From Membranipora membranacea (taxonomy: Eukaryota > Bryozoa > Gymnolaemata > Cheilostomatida > Membraniporidae), in NCBI GenBank assembly GCA_914767715.1, contig OU612075.1:14198001-14262000 (forward strand): a DNA stretch of 64,000 nt, given 5' to 3'. Under the pieces are notes generated by a model. The model ran no database searches. It saw only the letters and a list, made by a program, of their open reading frames with translations, and had not been told where the DNA came from. Within the stretch, counting starts at the first letter, position 1; each line of letters opens with the position of its first letter. This document shows positions 20,657 through 32,987 of the stretch, one piece after another. A program made the translations under genes and the position numbers.

Positions 20657-23600
20657 CTCATAGCCACTGATAATCATACAACACTCAGCCACACTAATAC
20701 AAGTTTGAACTCTACTGGTAGTGGTGGTGTCGACGAAGGTGGTGACGGGAGTACGGAGCCATACACAGATTCATTAAGTGAGGTAAACCTACCTCTGGCT
20801 ATCTCCTTGTCTGTATCAGCAGTCCTGATAGTAGCTGTTATATCCATCACTATTATTCTTCGCTTCATGCCTAGTATGAAAACAAATGAGGTCAGTTGAA
20901 GCATGTACTTTTTTTTCAATAGTCAATCGACTCGCTATAGAATTTTCTGTTTTTTTTTATGTTTGACAGCGTTACCATCGCTGGATCACTAGCGGCATTC
21001 CATTGCTAATCACCCCTTCCCCGAGAGAGATCAAAATAGATCCTGATTGCCGATTGCTGAATCTGGAATTACTCATTTTGAGCTGCTGGCAGCGTAACAA
21101 GATGACGAAAGTGACTCAAAATACTTAGAATCAAACACAGGGCCGCTGCTGTTGGGTAGGGGGGATGAGTGGATGATGGTAGAACTTGATTTAATTTCTT
21201 TCCTTTCTCTGTTCCAGTGCGCAACCAAGATGGGGATGAACTTAAGGGATTGTCACCGCTCTAAGAATAATCCAGGTAATTACGCTATACATAAAAATAT
21301 AAATTTGATAACTGTGATTACTGTCTCTCATTGACTGTCGTGGATATGTGAGGTTTCAGTCACTGATAGAGTTTCTCTGTGTACCTCAGACACTTGCCCT
21401 TATATTAATTAAGCTGATCAAGTCATGGCAGGTAATAGTGTCTAGGGTGAGGTGTATGAAGGAATAATATCAGGCTGCTGACAGAGCAAACTCAACATCA
21501 CCATCACCAGAACGGCACACGGTCTCTTAGCCATTCCAAGAACTGAATTTGTCCCTGACTGCATTTTTATATTATACCTTCGGTGATGATTTCATGTACC
21601 ATGAGAACATCAGGACTTAGCAGCTAAGCTTTGATCAATGCAGACATACATTGTTATTTATCTGACCTAATAATTGTAAGAATCAGTTTTTGCATTGTGC
21701 AGTTTACTAAGTGATGGGTCTCCAATTTCACAACTTTTTCTCTCATTTTATCCAAATTTGGAGGCGATAAAATTGTGTAAGATATGATGTTTGCATAATA
21801 GACAAATGTGTACATAATATTTTGTTTCAATAATGGACAACTCTCTTTTGATTCCACTTAGGAGATGTAGAGGAACAGGTCGATCCAGACAGTCAGAAAA
21901 ACTCCAAGCAAAAGAGACGCACCAGCCTGAAGAATAAAATTCAATCGGTGTTCGGGATTCATTCAGCAGCCACTAACTTCCAGGTAAAATGAATCACTTT
22001 GCACACATAAGTAGAGTTACTTTATCATATCAGTCTAAAAAACCAATGACTATGGAAATTCTATAGACGACTATCCACAAATATCATCCTATTATCATCA
22101 CAGCACCAATATTTGCATTAACTCAAAACGTGACGTGTCAGGGTAAGTCTGTGACCTGCTCAGAACAAGCTAAACAAAGTTGTGAAAAAAATCTTGAAGA
22201 GCCATTATGATACAGCTATGAATTGGCAATGCAAATTCTTCTGACAATCATAATGGAATCAAACAATCATAGAGTTGTTATGAGGGAAAACTGTGGAGAC
22301 TGTTGGGACCATGTTAGCTTAGCATGCCAATGGTAAAAACAGATATTGTCTTAAACGAATTGCACATAGGGGCTCAGTAAGTTTCCCGATTTCTTAAAAA
22401 TGATAATTAGCTAGCCTCAGAACAAAATGTAGTAAAAACTGTTATCACAACAGGGAAGTTAGTATGTTAGCAACTTCCATAATCAAAGATTACATGATTA
22501 GATAAGAGAGTAAGAATGTAAGATTACTGGTACAAGTGTTATCATTACGGTAGCTTTGAGTTTTGTTGATGTGTGTCAGACTCTATTGTGTTTACCTAAG
22601 GAGTTTACCCGAAAGTTAGGTAATAGTGACACTGTATTCGTGTCTCTAGATCAAAGCAAGGCGTTTCGTACTTCCGTTTCGTCTCCTGTGGTGAGTGTCA
22701 ATAACAATTGGATCACAAATGCAGAGCTCTCAGGTTACTATAACAGTTACCTTACCAACAACGACAGTGTCATTGAATTCCCTGACTATAATGTTACAAT
22801 TGATGACATTCCTTCGGTAGAAGAATACATGGTAAACTCTCACCTAGAAAATATAGATACCACTAAGGCAACCATATCAGAGGATTACCCTTCATGGATA
22901 TAAAAAAAAAAAACTTGCATATCCTCTCTGAGCCTATAGCACACATCATTAACAAAATCTTTGAGTGTGGAAAATTTGCAATGGGATGGAAGCGAGCAGA
23001 GGTCGTACCTATCAACAAAGTACCTGATCCATCTACATATAAAGATTACCACCCAATAAGTATTTTACATCATTTGAGCAAGGTTGCTGAGAGAATACTC
23101 TCCTGCCAAATTACAGAGAAACTTCCCATTCTCAATTACCAATATGCTTAAACAAGAAATATTGGTACCACAGATGCTTTGGTGAACTTTTCATCTAGTG
23201 TGGCTAGCTTGCTTGATTGCAATGACAATCTTGGTGTTCAGGCAATAATGCTTAGACTTTTCTAAAGCATTAGACAAAATGCGTCCAGATTCGCTGTCAA
23301 GAAACTTTTAAAACTGAAAATAGATGGATATCTTGTAGCTATTGTTCAGGACTTTCTCTCTAACAGAGAACAATGTGTGAGGTTTCGCAATGGAAAATCC
23401 ATCTTCAGTCCAATTAATATAGGTGTCCCCCAAGGGACAGTACTAGGTCCTCTACTCTGGAATGCATTTTTTATCGATGACTTGTCACCACCAACACCAC
23501 ATCTTAAGTACGCCGATGACACAACTTTATACCATCCGCTATCAAAATCTAACTGTCTCATGACTGACTCTACTGCTCATCGGGCAACTGTGAGCATCAG

Positions 23601-26600
23601 CGACAACCACCTTCAAAGAGCACTCGATTACACCTCTCAGTACTGCACTGATAACTTTCTGCTGTTGAATGTGAACAAAACTCTCTCCATAAACATCACT
23701 TTGCAAAAAACACTCACCATTGACACCTATAACATCAATCACTCTGAAATACTCTACACCCCAAATGTGAGGCTCCTTGGTGTGATATTTGATGAACACC
23801 TGAAGTTTCACTCCCATGTAGACCATATCATTGGCAAAACAAAACATTCTCTGCATGGTCTTATAAAGCTAAGAAAAGCTGGTGTGAGATCTCATTCACT
23901 GATATTATTTTACAAAGCTAGAATTTTATCGGTTTTATCATATACAGCCCCGTGCTGGTTTCCACACACCACCCAAAATGAAAAGGATAAACTGGAGAGA
24001 TTTCAAAAGCTCTGCACCAGAATTATGATTCCATATGAGGAAGACTACGAAGAGAGACTTTCTTTACTAAAGCTCGAAGAGCTAAAAATACATCTTGATC
24101 TTCTTTGTTTTCGATATATTGCAAAGGTTAAAGAATATGAGAATCATCCGTGTAAAATATTTTTGGAAGCCCGAAATCACCGTTCTTTGATTGGCAATAA
24201 TAAAGTATAATATATATATATATATATATATTTATGGTTGACCATAAATTTTTGTTGGCGGCTATGTCAAAGCTTGGGGTGGAAGATAAGGTATTGCGTC
24301 TTGTTAGGATTATGTACCAAACCATTTCCACTAGGGTTCAGGTGAATGGCATGTTATCAGACCCAGTATCTATCACAAGAGGGGTTAGACAAGGGTGCCC
24401 TTTGTCCCCATCCTTGTATGTTATATACATTGAGGCGATGGTGAGAGCTATCACACAGTGCAGGCTTCTCTCCAGCTGCCCTGTGCCTGGCCCTGACAGT
24501 TGGAAGTTGGGCATAATGAGGGAGACTGCCGACTTCGGCATCTTGTTGTGGCACTCAACAAGGTTATATGGGACATGACGTGCCGTATAATTTTTGACAG
24601 TGAGGTTTTTATCTTCAATGTTCTAAGGTCGAGATTTTTGTCTGCTGTTAAACCCTTTTTCAGCAATATCATCGGAGAGAATGAGTAATTTTTTATGATT
24701 GATGGTTATCGTGCATCAATAGAGATTCGTTTTTTTTTTCTTCTCTCATGGTTTTTTTTCCAGCAGCCACTCTCAATGACTGATCCGAAATTTGTTTTTG
24801 TTGCCAACTCTTTGGTGAGCCACGGGACAACCTTTTCTGCCGCTAGTGTGTGTTCAGGCAATCGCTGTCTGCATGAGAACTTGTGGTGAGTCAGTCACAG
24901 CATATCTAGCAAAACCTAATACCATACACAAACCTTAATCAAATGTCATCTCACTAATTTTCCTGCCTTTCACAAACATTATTCCCGTGGCTCAGTAGAC
25001 TGTTGAAGAGGGCGATATGGGTTCAATCCCCATTTTTTCCGAGTTTCTGGTTGAAACATCGTCCTGTTTATCAAAGTTTTGATAACGAAGAGGCTTTATA
25101 GACCAGTATTTTGTCAATGTTCTGGCGTGCCTTAAACAGGAAGTGTTCAGATTTTTATTTCTGAATTATCAGTACCTTTTGCAGCATCGCTGCAAACTCT
25201 TTTCCACATGATTGTGCATCCAAGCTGGAAATTGTTAGAAATCTTGCGTTGTGACAGTGTAGATGATAAATGATAATTTTGGCTGGTTAGGGTTGCTGGA
25301 CATTCACAATGATTGGCACATCAGTACATGAAATCTTTGTCGGAAATAATTTAATAATTATTCTTTTGAATGGCTGCAGTTGAGTGAGTACAGGGCCCAA
25401 AAAATATGGCATTGTCATCACCATTGCAATGAGAGTGTTAATACAAAGGCAGCAACAATGAGAAAGCATTCAGGCAAGTCGTTGATATTATTGCATTGTA
25501 ATTTAAAAAAACAATGAATATCTTCATTTGGTTGCCCATCTCCATTACAGATAGAGGGAAGTCAGGATTCAGCCATAGAGAGACAAGTTGTCGAAACCGG
25601 CTATCAACAGACCTACACTCAACAGGAAGTACCAGATAGTACTGCTGAGACCACAATGGAACCCGAGACAGGTTTACTCACGCGTCTACAGCCTAACATA
25701 ACACACCCCACCTTTCATCCTGAGGAAACCCACCCAAACTCTGAGCACTACAAAACCCACCCTAGCTCTCGCCCTGAAGAAACAGCACAGCATCAGAGAA
25801 AGATCTCAGTTTCATCACAAAAAGTGAAGTTAGGGGAGAAATTAATCCAGGAAGAAAGAAAAAACGACGAATCATGTTTGTTAGAACTGCCTTACAAGTC
25901 AGTATTTACTTGTCAAATCTTATCAATGGCCAATGACGTTTTGATCACGAGCTTTTATAAATAATGATTGGAAATACAAAACACTGAGTCATGGGTTTCC
26001 ATTCTACTGAGAAATTGCACCATCTTACCTACCTACTGATTCCAATCCAACAAGTTTCTTCAATACATTTATTTAAATTATCTACCTACAGTAAAGGAGT
26101 ATATTTATGTGCTTGAGTTTAGTTCAGCTTGTTTTGGGGTGACTCAATGTTAGCTAGCGCCAATTTCAGCTAGCCTAAGATGGGAGTCTATATGAAGTAG
26201 CTAGCAACAAATTACACTACTTTGCACAACGACAAACTTTTCCCCCTAAGACTATTTTCCTCCTCTAGGGTAATTCACTCCATATCATCATTACTCAATC
26301 TACTGTGGAGCTGAATCAACATTTTCTCTAGTAAGAGTTGTAGGGCTACTAATTTGAGAGAAAGAGAAAATAACTGCCGAGTAATCACAATTCCGTAATC
26401 ACAATAATTGCCCTTTTGATCTGGTTCAATGGTGCATGCAGACAGAGAAGTTGATATATGGTTAATTTGCTCTATGTACATTATGATATCACTCTCGAAT
26501 ATGTTTGTACGATAAAAACAACATCGGTGCTCAAACCTGCTTTACACGAAATATAAACTTCCTTGTGCAGCTTATTATATAAACACCGTAGTGGCTATTA

Positions 26601-29600
26601 AAAATGAGTTTTGTTTTTATTTAGATTACATAAGGTGGACAGTGGGTTTATATCTGGGTGCTCTTCATTGAATCGACAAAAAAAATATGAAAACCTCATT
26701 CAAAGTGAGTATTATATAAGACATGGGATCAGTTAGGTTGTATGTGTAGATATTTCCAAAAGCGTTTGGGCTATTGGACCTCAAAACCAGTTCCTATTTG
26801 GGTGTTGTTGCTACATTTAAGCCTCCGTATAGCTTGTCTTGCGGAGGATGGATGAACACATGTGATTTTTTCCAGTTTCACAAGAATTTGTTGCAATATT
26901 CAGAGCATCACATTCCTAAGAAATGGCTTATGTTGTGCATGAAGGACCACAAATAGGAATGATCAGTCAAAACCGCTTTGTGGGAAAACAATTGCAATCA
27001 TTTTTGTATCATGCTGGCAGCAGCGAGCAAGCCCAAGAATATCATTTCTCTCTACTCATCGTAATAAGTTGATTGACAACTAAAATGATAAGTGAAAAAG
27101 ATATCATAGTAACCCTAGAATTATTTTCAAATTTCTTTTTTTGCACAGGTGCCATTAATAAATTCAAAGAGGATTTCACAAATGGAGCTGTCATTATAGA
27201 CACCTGTTATCAGACAAAACATCTGGCAATCGGCTACTTCACCCCAGAGGAAGGCGCAGAGCTCAAACTGGAGGGCTGCAATAAGATAATACTGTATATT
27301 CCACAGAATGCGCTGCCGGGATCTAAGCCACAACTTGTATATATGTTCCTTGAGATGTACGAGGAGTACCTGAACACCATGTCACCTCGAGTCAACTGTG
27401 GACCTGACGGTCTGAAGTTTTCGGTAAGCTAAGACTTGGACTAACTTCCATACCAAACTTTATGATTTATTATTTTATTATTCAAGGCAAGATAGGAAAG
27501 GTATATCAATATATATACACAACCTTGCCTTGAATAATAAAACATAACCTAGTATACTATACTATATACATGTATTTATAGCAACATAATGTTGATTCAA
27601 TGGGATACAGTTCTGATGCTAAGAGGCTACTGGGCGTAGGTCAAATGATCACAATTATGAAACGAAAATGAATCTTTTGGTACAAAAAAATTCTCTGCCC
27701 TTGTTTTATCCTATCTGTCTTAGCAATCAAAAACAAGACATGACATGGTTCAGCTTGACTAGATATGAGAAGTTGCTTCCTCTCGACCAACCAAGGAACC
27801 ATCAAAGGAAAGCGTCGCACGATTTGATAGGCTTTGATAGGCTACCATTTCATTAACACCTGTAAAGCAGGAAACAGGAAACAGTATTTTACTCCAGCAG
27901 TGAATAGATCAAAGTCTGCTTAATTTTCCTACCACCTCCCTTCCACTAACTTACGTATTGGTATTCAATTGTATGTCAATTCTGCACTAGTAACAATATC
28001 TATTCCATGGCAAGTACCATGTCTGCCAGACAATATACAACAGTGTCGTTGATTATCACTTTCGGTTACAATTGCGTGAAGTGCACTCATATTTTTCCCC
28101 ACATTTTTAGGAACATAAGAAATGAAAAGGAATATGTCCACTTAATAAAAGCTGCTTCTGAAAACTTTTGTGAGGTCTGCAACTAATTTATTTATCATTT
28201 TAGGAGCCTGTATTCCTGACACTGCCTCATTGTGCTGTGGACAGCAGAACACTCACCTTGAAAAGTAGAGAGAATACTAACTCTGAGTGGGGGATCGATG
28301 ACAATGATGGGAGACCTGAAATTGAATCCATCAATGGAAAATCATCAACTGCAACTATTGCTGTGCATCACTTCACAGGATTTGGATTTGTAAGTGAATC
28401 AATCAATAAATAAATCAATCAATCAATTAATAAATGGATAAACTATATTATAATTTTAGAAAAATCTTACTGGCTAAGAATGTTGGGCAATGGATTTTGT
28501 CCAGTAAGTGCCATAAGTTGTGTCGATAAATAATATATGGCAATGACATTGACAATGATAATCTTGAAGCCAAGACTAGATATATATTATTATACTCTAG
28601 GATGGAGATGGTCCCAAGAAACTTGGCATAGCTGTGTATACTCGTGATGACAAGGCAAGAATATATATAACTCCAGGTTACACCCGAGATGTATCGGGTC
28701 TCACGGTTAGTTGTGCTAATCTTAAGTCTAGATAAGATAAATAGTGAGGATTTGGAGATTAGAATTGTAGAAAGGTTTTTCTCAGTGTCAGAACATCTCA
28801 AAATGTAAATCAAAATTAACTGAAACAACTGAAACAATTACTATACTGGGTAAATTCATAATTCTTCCCGGGACGGAAGGGATGAGCAAGATTAATTATC
28901 ATCATTATCATTGTGAGCATGGTCATACACTTATATTGTACCAAAGCTGTTTGATCGAAGGAAAGTACTTTTTGTGTGTTTAGGAATAAAGGCCCATGTA
29001 GTTATTATTGGATATCAGTAGCACTGCATCATCAAAGGAAAAAGAGTGGTTGATAGCACAATGTGACAATACCATGAAATCCCAATCAGAACTGAATATG
29101 ATATAATGATCCATGTTACTGTAATTATCTCCCCACGAGACATGAGGTTCTAACTCTCCTGTTCTGAACAAACAAAAAGTGTTTTTATTAGGTAAACTAG
29201 GTTATGCTTCTTTTTTAATTTCAGAAATCGATCGAGGATAATGAGGTTTGCTTAGGCTTTGGAACTCAGTCACCTTGGAACTACCTTATATTTGTACCTG
29301 GACATGGAAATCTCTTAATTCAGGCAACTGAACAAACTTCGAGAAAACTGATCAAGGTAGGAAAAGGAACTAACGGCAATGTACTTATTATTGCGTGTCA
29401 TAAAAGTGTTATATTTGTCAAATCTCTATTTCAAGACATTCCACCTACACTACACCTCAACTGTTATTTTATCGATGTACTATGTAAACATGGACATGTG
29501 GGAGACCCTTCCCCCTCCGTCTCTAGGCACTGCCAATCAGTCATCTTAGCCGGTGATAGGTCATTTGCTTAGTCTACATAGATTTTCAGTTTGTATAAAT

Positions 29601-31278
29601 AGTAATTGAAAACATTCTCCAGTGCACAAGGCTCAAGAGTGCTTGTTACGATAAGAAATTTGATAGACAGACAACCATAAACGAAGTTGAATAGCAATCT
29701 ATAGCACAAGTTATTACAAGACATCTTACTTCCTTGTTTACCTGGCTCATACCTCTTCAGGAAAAAAGGATTTATTTAAACCAGCATAAACACTTTTTTA
29801 TCTTATCAGTGAAATCTTGGTACAGGCTAGACAACTACAGCGTCTAAAACTATCCTTAATTCATTATTACCACATAAGAGCTTAGATATTATTTGGTGGT
29901 CACGAAATTATATGCAATTTCACTTTTTCTCCCAGGGTGATGTAGCCAGTTTAAAATTTCACTTGTTACTTCGGGGTCACTTGGCTCACCAGTATCAGTA
30001 CCAGTATAACTTCCTCAATATAATCATCAAAGATGTCTCTTATGACATGCTGTAAAATCTCAGGGATAGAAGCACACAACTTCCTGAGATATCATAGCCA
30101 GCTACAAAATTATTCTCTCAAATTTTGTTTATTTGTTTGTTTTGATAGCTCTGTTGTGAAGTTAATTTTCATGGTACATAAAACATATCAAAATTGGCTT
30201 GTGATATCTATCTTGTGTTACTCTACAAAGTTCATGAATTCTGAGGTGTAACATCCTTCTGTGGCCTGTGGATCACTACGGGAAAGTGAACCACACTTTA
30301 CTGCACCAGCCCGTTAAAATCTCTTAGCAGAAAAAATTTGAAAGTTGCTTCCAATATACTCATAAAGAAAAATTGATACTTTATCATCGTGCTATTGTCA
30401 TTTTTGTGTTTCAGAAGTTCAAGCCCATTCCAGAGAGCAGACTATTGAGTTTGACTGAATTTCATATGCAAGAGTTGATATCAGAAACATCTGATCGGAA
30501 TCTAGTGTTAGACATCAGCCTGAGACAGGAAGGGGACACTGATAATCAGTATGCCCAGGAGTTCTGTGTCCGGTTATCTGGAGTATCACCAGTGTTACCA
30601 GTATTACCAGTGTCCGCACAAGGAGCACAAGGGGGACATGTCATACCGCAGATATGTGAGCCAACTGTTCGTGATGAGGAAAGTACAGAGGAGGATTCGG
30701 GTGACTTGATAGAAAGTCCAGACTGTCATTTTCACAAGTAAGATTGTAACCACTTGTTAAGAATCTATGTTAAATCAAGCTGACTGAAAGTATGTTGGCT
30801 TACTCAACAAGATATCTAGTTTGTGTTCAGTCTCATTGTTACAATTATGTCGACACCTATCAACTGGCTATCAACCAAATGAGTTAGTAAGATGGTAGGT
30901 AGGTAAATCTGGTCGATATCAGGTAGTTGGATTAAGTCATTGCTAGATATGTAGGTTGAGAAGATGGTAGGAAGATAGTATGTAGGTAGATTAGCTAGAT
31001 AGTAGGTTAGATAAGGTATCAGAGCAGTAACCAATGCACGAACACTTTATAACCATTCTGACAAAGTGCTGTGGTGTTTGGTCCAACGATAAATGCATCC
31101 TTAATATTTTTTATATTCCAGTCAGCGAGGAGGAGAATGCACATGTCCCAGATTGAGGCCGTATCCAAAAAACGCCCGAGATGACAATGATAGTGCGATA
31201 TACTCAAACAACTTCAAGTTTCTCTCACTTAGAGGACCAGATTACGAGATGATTAACAATTTCCAGGGGTTTACGTGA
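20657..31278 (+). CDS. ZU5-domain single-pass membrane protein (5' exons missing)
   Basis: Exons: 20657-20890, 21218-21275, 21862-21983, 25551-25897, a possible micro-exon 26625-26641, 27149-27423, 28204-28389, 28601-28705, 29225-29356, 30415-30737 and 31122-31278 (stop). With the micro-exon they total 652 in-frame codons. The first visible exon has N-glycosylation sites (NHT, NTS, NST) and one membrane segment ('LAISLSVSAVLIVAVISITI'); a basic, Ser/Thr/Pro-rich linker follows. The ZU5 domain spans the 27149 and 28204 exons: 'IPQNALPGSKPQLVYMFLE', then 'SPRVNCGPDGLKFS' joined to 'EPVFLTLPHCAV'. The following exons may be a diverged UPA-like region; the chain ends 'MINNFQGFT' with no death domain. 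ZU5 plus a membrane segment suggests kinship with UNC5-type netrin receptors, but ZU5 also occurs in ankyrins, ZO-1 and PIDD. The ectodomain is not in view. Donors are standard except GTCAGT at two sites. Confidence 0.8.
22540..24209 (+). pseudogene. LINE reverse-transcriptase relic in the ZU5-gene intron
   Basis: RT motifs follow in order across three frames: 'WKRAEVVPINKVPDPSTYKD' then 'YHPISIL' (about 22980-23060), 'LDFSKALDK' read across a frame change near 23255-23280, 'NIGVPQGTVLGPLLWNAFF' (23417-23475), the catalytic 'LKYADDTTLY' (23503-23532), and a thumb region 'YTPNVRLLGVIFDEHLKFH'. The final frame is open for 277 codons, but stops at about 22901 and 23150 and a frame change near 23260 break the whole. 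The palm here still has YADD, so this is a fairly young corpse. It resembles CR1/Jockey-like LINEs. It sits sense-oriented within the 3.6-kb intron after 21983. Confidence 0.82.
24232..24690 (+). pseudogene. Second LINE fragment (RT finger/palm), different clade
   Basis: After a (TA)n tract at 24211-24230 a new open frame reads 'LAAMSKLGVEDKVLRLVRIM' and 'ITRGVRQGCPLSPSLYVIYI', the G-V-R-Q-G-C-P-L-S-P motif typical of L1/Tx1- or RTE-like LINEs, unlike the GVPQG form of the neighbour. It loses frame after about 24578; a later piece at 24560-24690 ('FLSAVKPFFSN') continues in another frame. Only a few hundred bases remain. Confidence 0.7.
24985..25060 (+). mobile_element. Weak tRNA-derived SINE head
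   Basis: CCGTGGCTCAGTAGACTG resembles an A box, and GGGTTCAATCCCC about 35 bases later resembles a B box. The body does not match the better SINE copies well. It may be another family or a decayed tRNA. Confidence 0.4.
27473..27542. repeat. Perfect 19-bp inverted repeat in a ZU5-gene intron
   Basis: TTTTATTATTCAAGGCAAG at 27473-27491 is mirrored at 27524-27542, with a 32-base AT-rich loop. It starts 50 bases after the donor of the ZU5 exon. Confidence 0.65.
28398..28440 (+). repeat. (AATC)n/(AATA)n microsatellite
   Basis: Runs of AATCAATC and AATAAATA lie directly after the donor at 28390. Confidence 0.75.
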
Positions 31279-32987
31279 TCAGTTCCGCAACATTTTTTTT
31301 AACACGTGTATAGTCATCACTCGCTTATTTTTAACCTTTTTTTTACAATACCTCATGATTTCTTTTATTTGCTCACAACTCTCAACTTGTCAATCATTTG
31401 CATTACTGCCGTCTTCCTAAGATTATGGTGCTAGAAAAAACTTTACCAAAAATGCGCAAGACAAATCATTCCATTTATCACTTATTTTTTTATCATCATT
31501 ATCAAGTTTTTAGAAGTTTATTAGATGGTGAATTTATAGCACTCATTTTTTCTGTCTGCTATAAACATCAATTTTTGTATAAATAAATAAGAAATTCTCA
31601 CACTAGTGAGGTTACAAATTAGCGCTTATTTTTTCATCAAGGGTGTTAATCCAATTGATTGTCCTAACCTCAAGAAGCAAATTATGACGTTTATACCTTA
31701 CCTTACCAAGGTCAGATATGAGAGGGGAGGTACAGGGTTTCAATGAGGATAGAAAGTCAGTGATAGACCATACTTCAAATGCAAGGGCAGAACCCTGAAA
31801 TGATGGTCACTGTTGAGACTGAATATTGAAGAGTTGGGCGTAGCAAGGTCCTTCGTCTTGTGAGTGAAGTCCAGCAGAGAAAATCCCTGAATATACATAT
31901 TATGTTTTTATATATATTTGCCTAACCTTTAATCCTATGACTGCATATATTTCAATGCTGTTATAACACATCTAACTGAACACTTGAACCTAATACCTAC
32001 TAGTGTGACAGTGTCTACAGTTTCTATTAGTTCCATGACCTGTTGGCCAAAAAACAGTTGACAGGAATTATAGTCACAGGTCAAATGACCATACTAAAGT
32101 TGTCTTCCCGTGTTGAACAAGAAAACAACTCTTTAATTATAGATATAACTATGTACAAACTCTGTACCGTTTCAGCAGGAGATGCTACATTTACATCAGA
32201 TAAAGATCCACCGTAACATGATCAGTAACCGGCTTCAAGATGAGCGAGTTATGACAGGGAACAATCTAACATGTCATCAGCTAATTACTGTCAGATTGTA
32301 TGTTTGCACTTTAAAAGTCATATAAGTTTTCTGAAGTTAAAACTTGAGTTAAGTCGGCAAAAAAAGTCTGAAGAGCATAATAGATACAAGAAAAGATTGG
32401 TAGAAGTATTTATATACTTGCGGGGAGTAGGGATATTGATATTGTGAGTATTCTGTTTATTATTTCAGTACAAGGAATGACTAGATAAAAACATCAAAGA
32501 CATCGTTATGTACAATATGAAAAGGTTACAAGGAATTTTGTTTGACAATGGCATTGCGGTCAGTAAAAATAAATCAGATCCTGGTTTGGAGCACCCTGTT
32601 AAAAATCATAAAATAGCAAATGGAATATGGCAAACATCATGAACAAAAACTGTGGAAAGAAATGCTTTAATAGACTTTAACATAGCAAAATATAAAGACA
32701 TCATTGCGCAAGGGACAAGAACCAAGCATGACTGTTCAACAATTTTGAACTCAGACTTAGTAAACAAGTCAGAACTATTAAGTATTTAGCCTCAAAATAT
32801 TTGGCTGATAAACGCAACATAGAATATTCTACTCCCGAAACCAAGGATAAATCACCATCCAATGACTAAACCCCAACTTATGAGGGCGTATCAACTAAAC
32901 CCTACAATATCTCAGATAAGCAAGTATCCCGGCTAAATATTGATCTCTCCTGTATTTTGTTTTGAGATCAAATTTCAACTTATATGG
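31279..32987. other. Intergenic region between two converging genes
   Basis: This lies between the stop of the plus-strand ZU5 gene and the stop of the minus-strand NUDCD2 gene, so it should hold both 3' untranslated ends. AATAAA-like strings occur near 31580. A long AT-rich stretch at 32470-32900 reads like degraded coding sequence in broken frames, but I could not assign it to a family. Confidence 0.4.
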
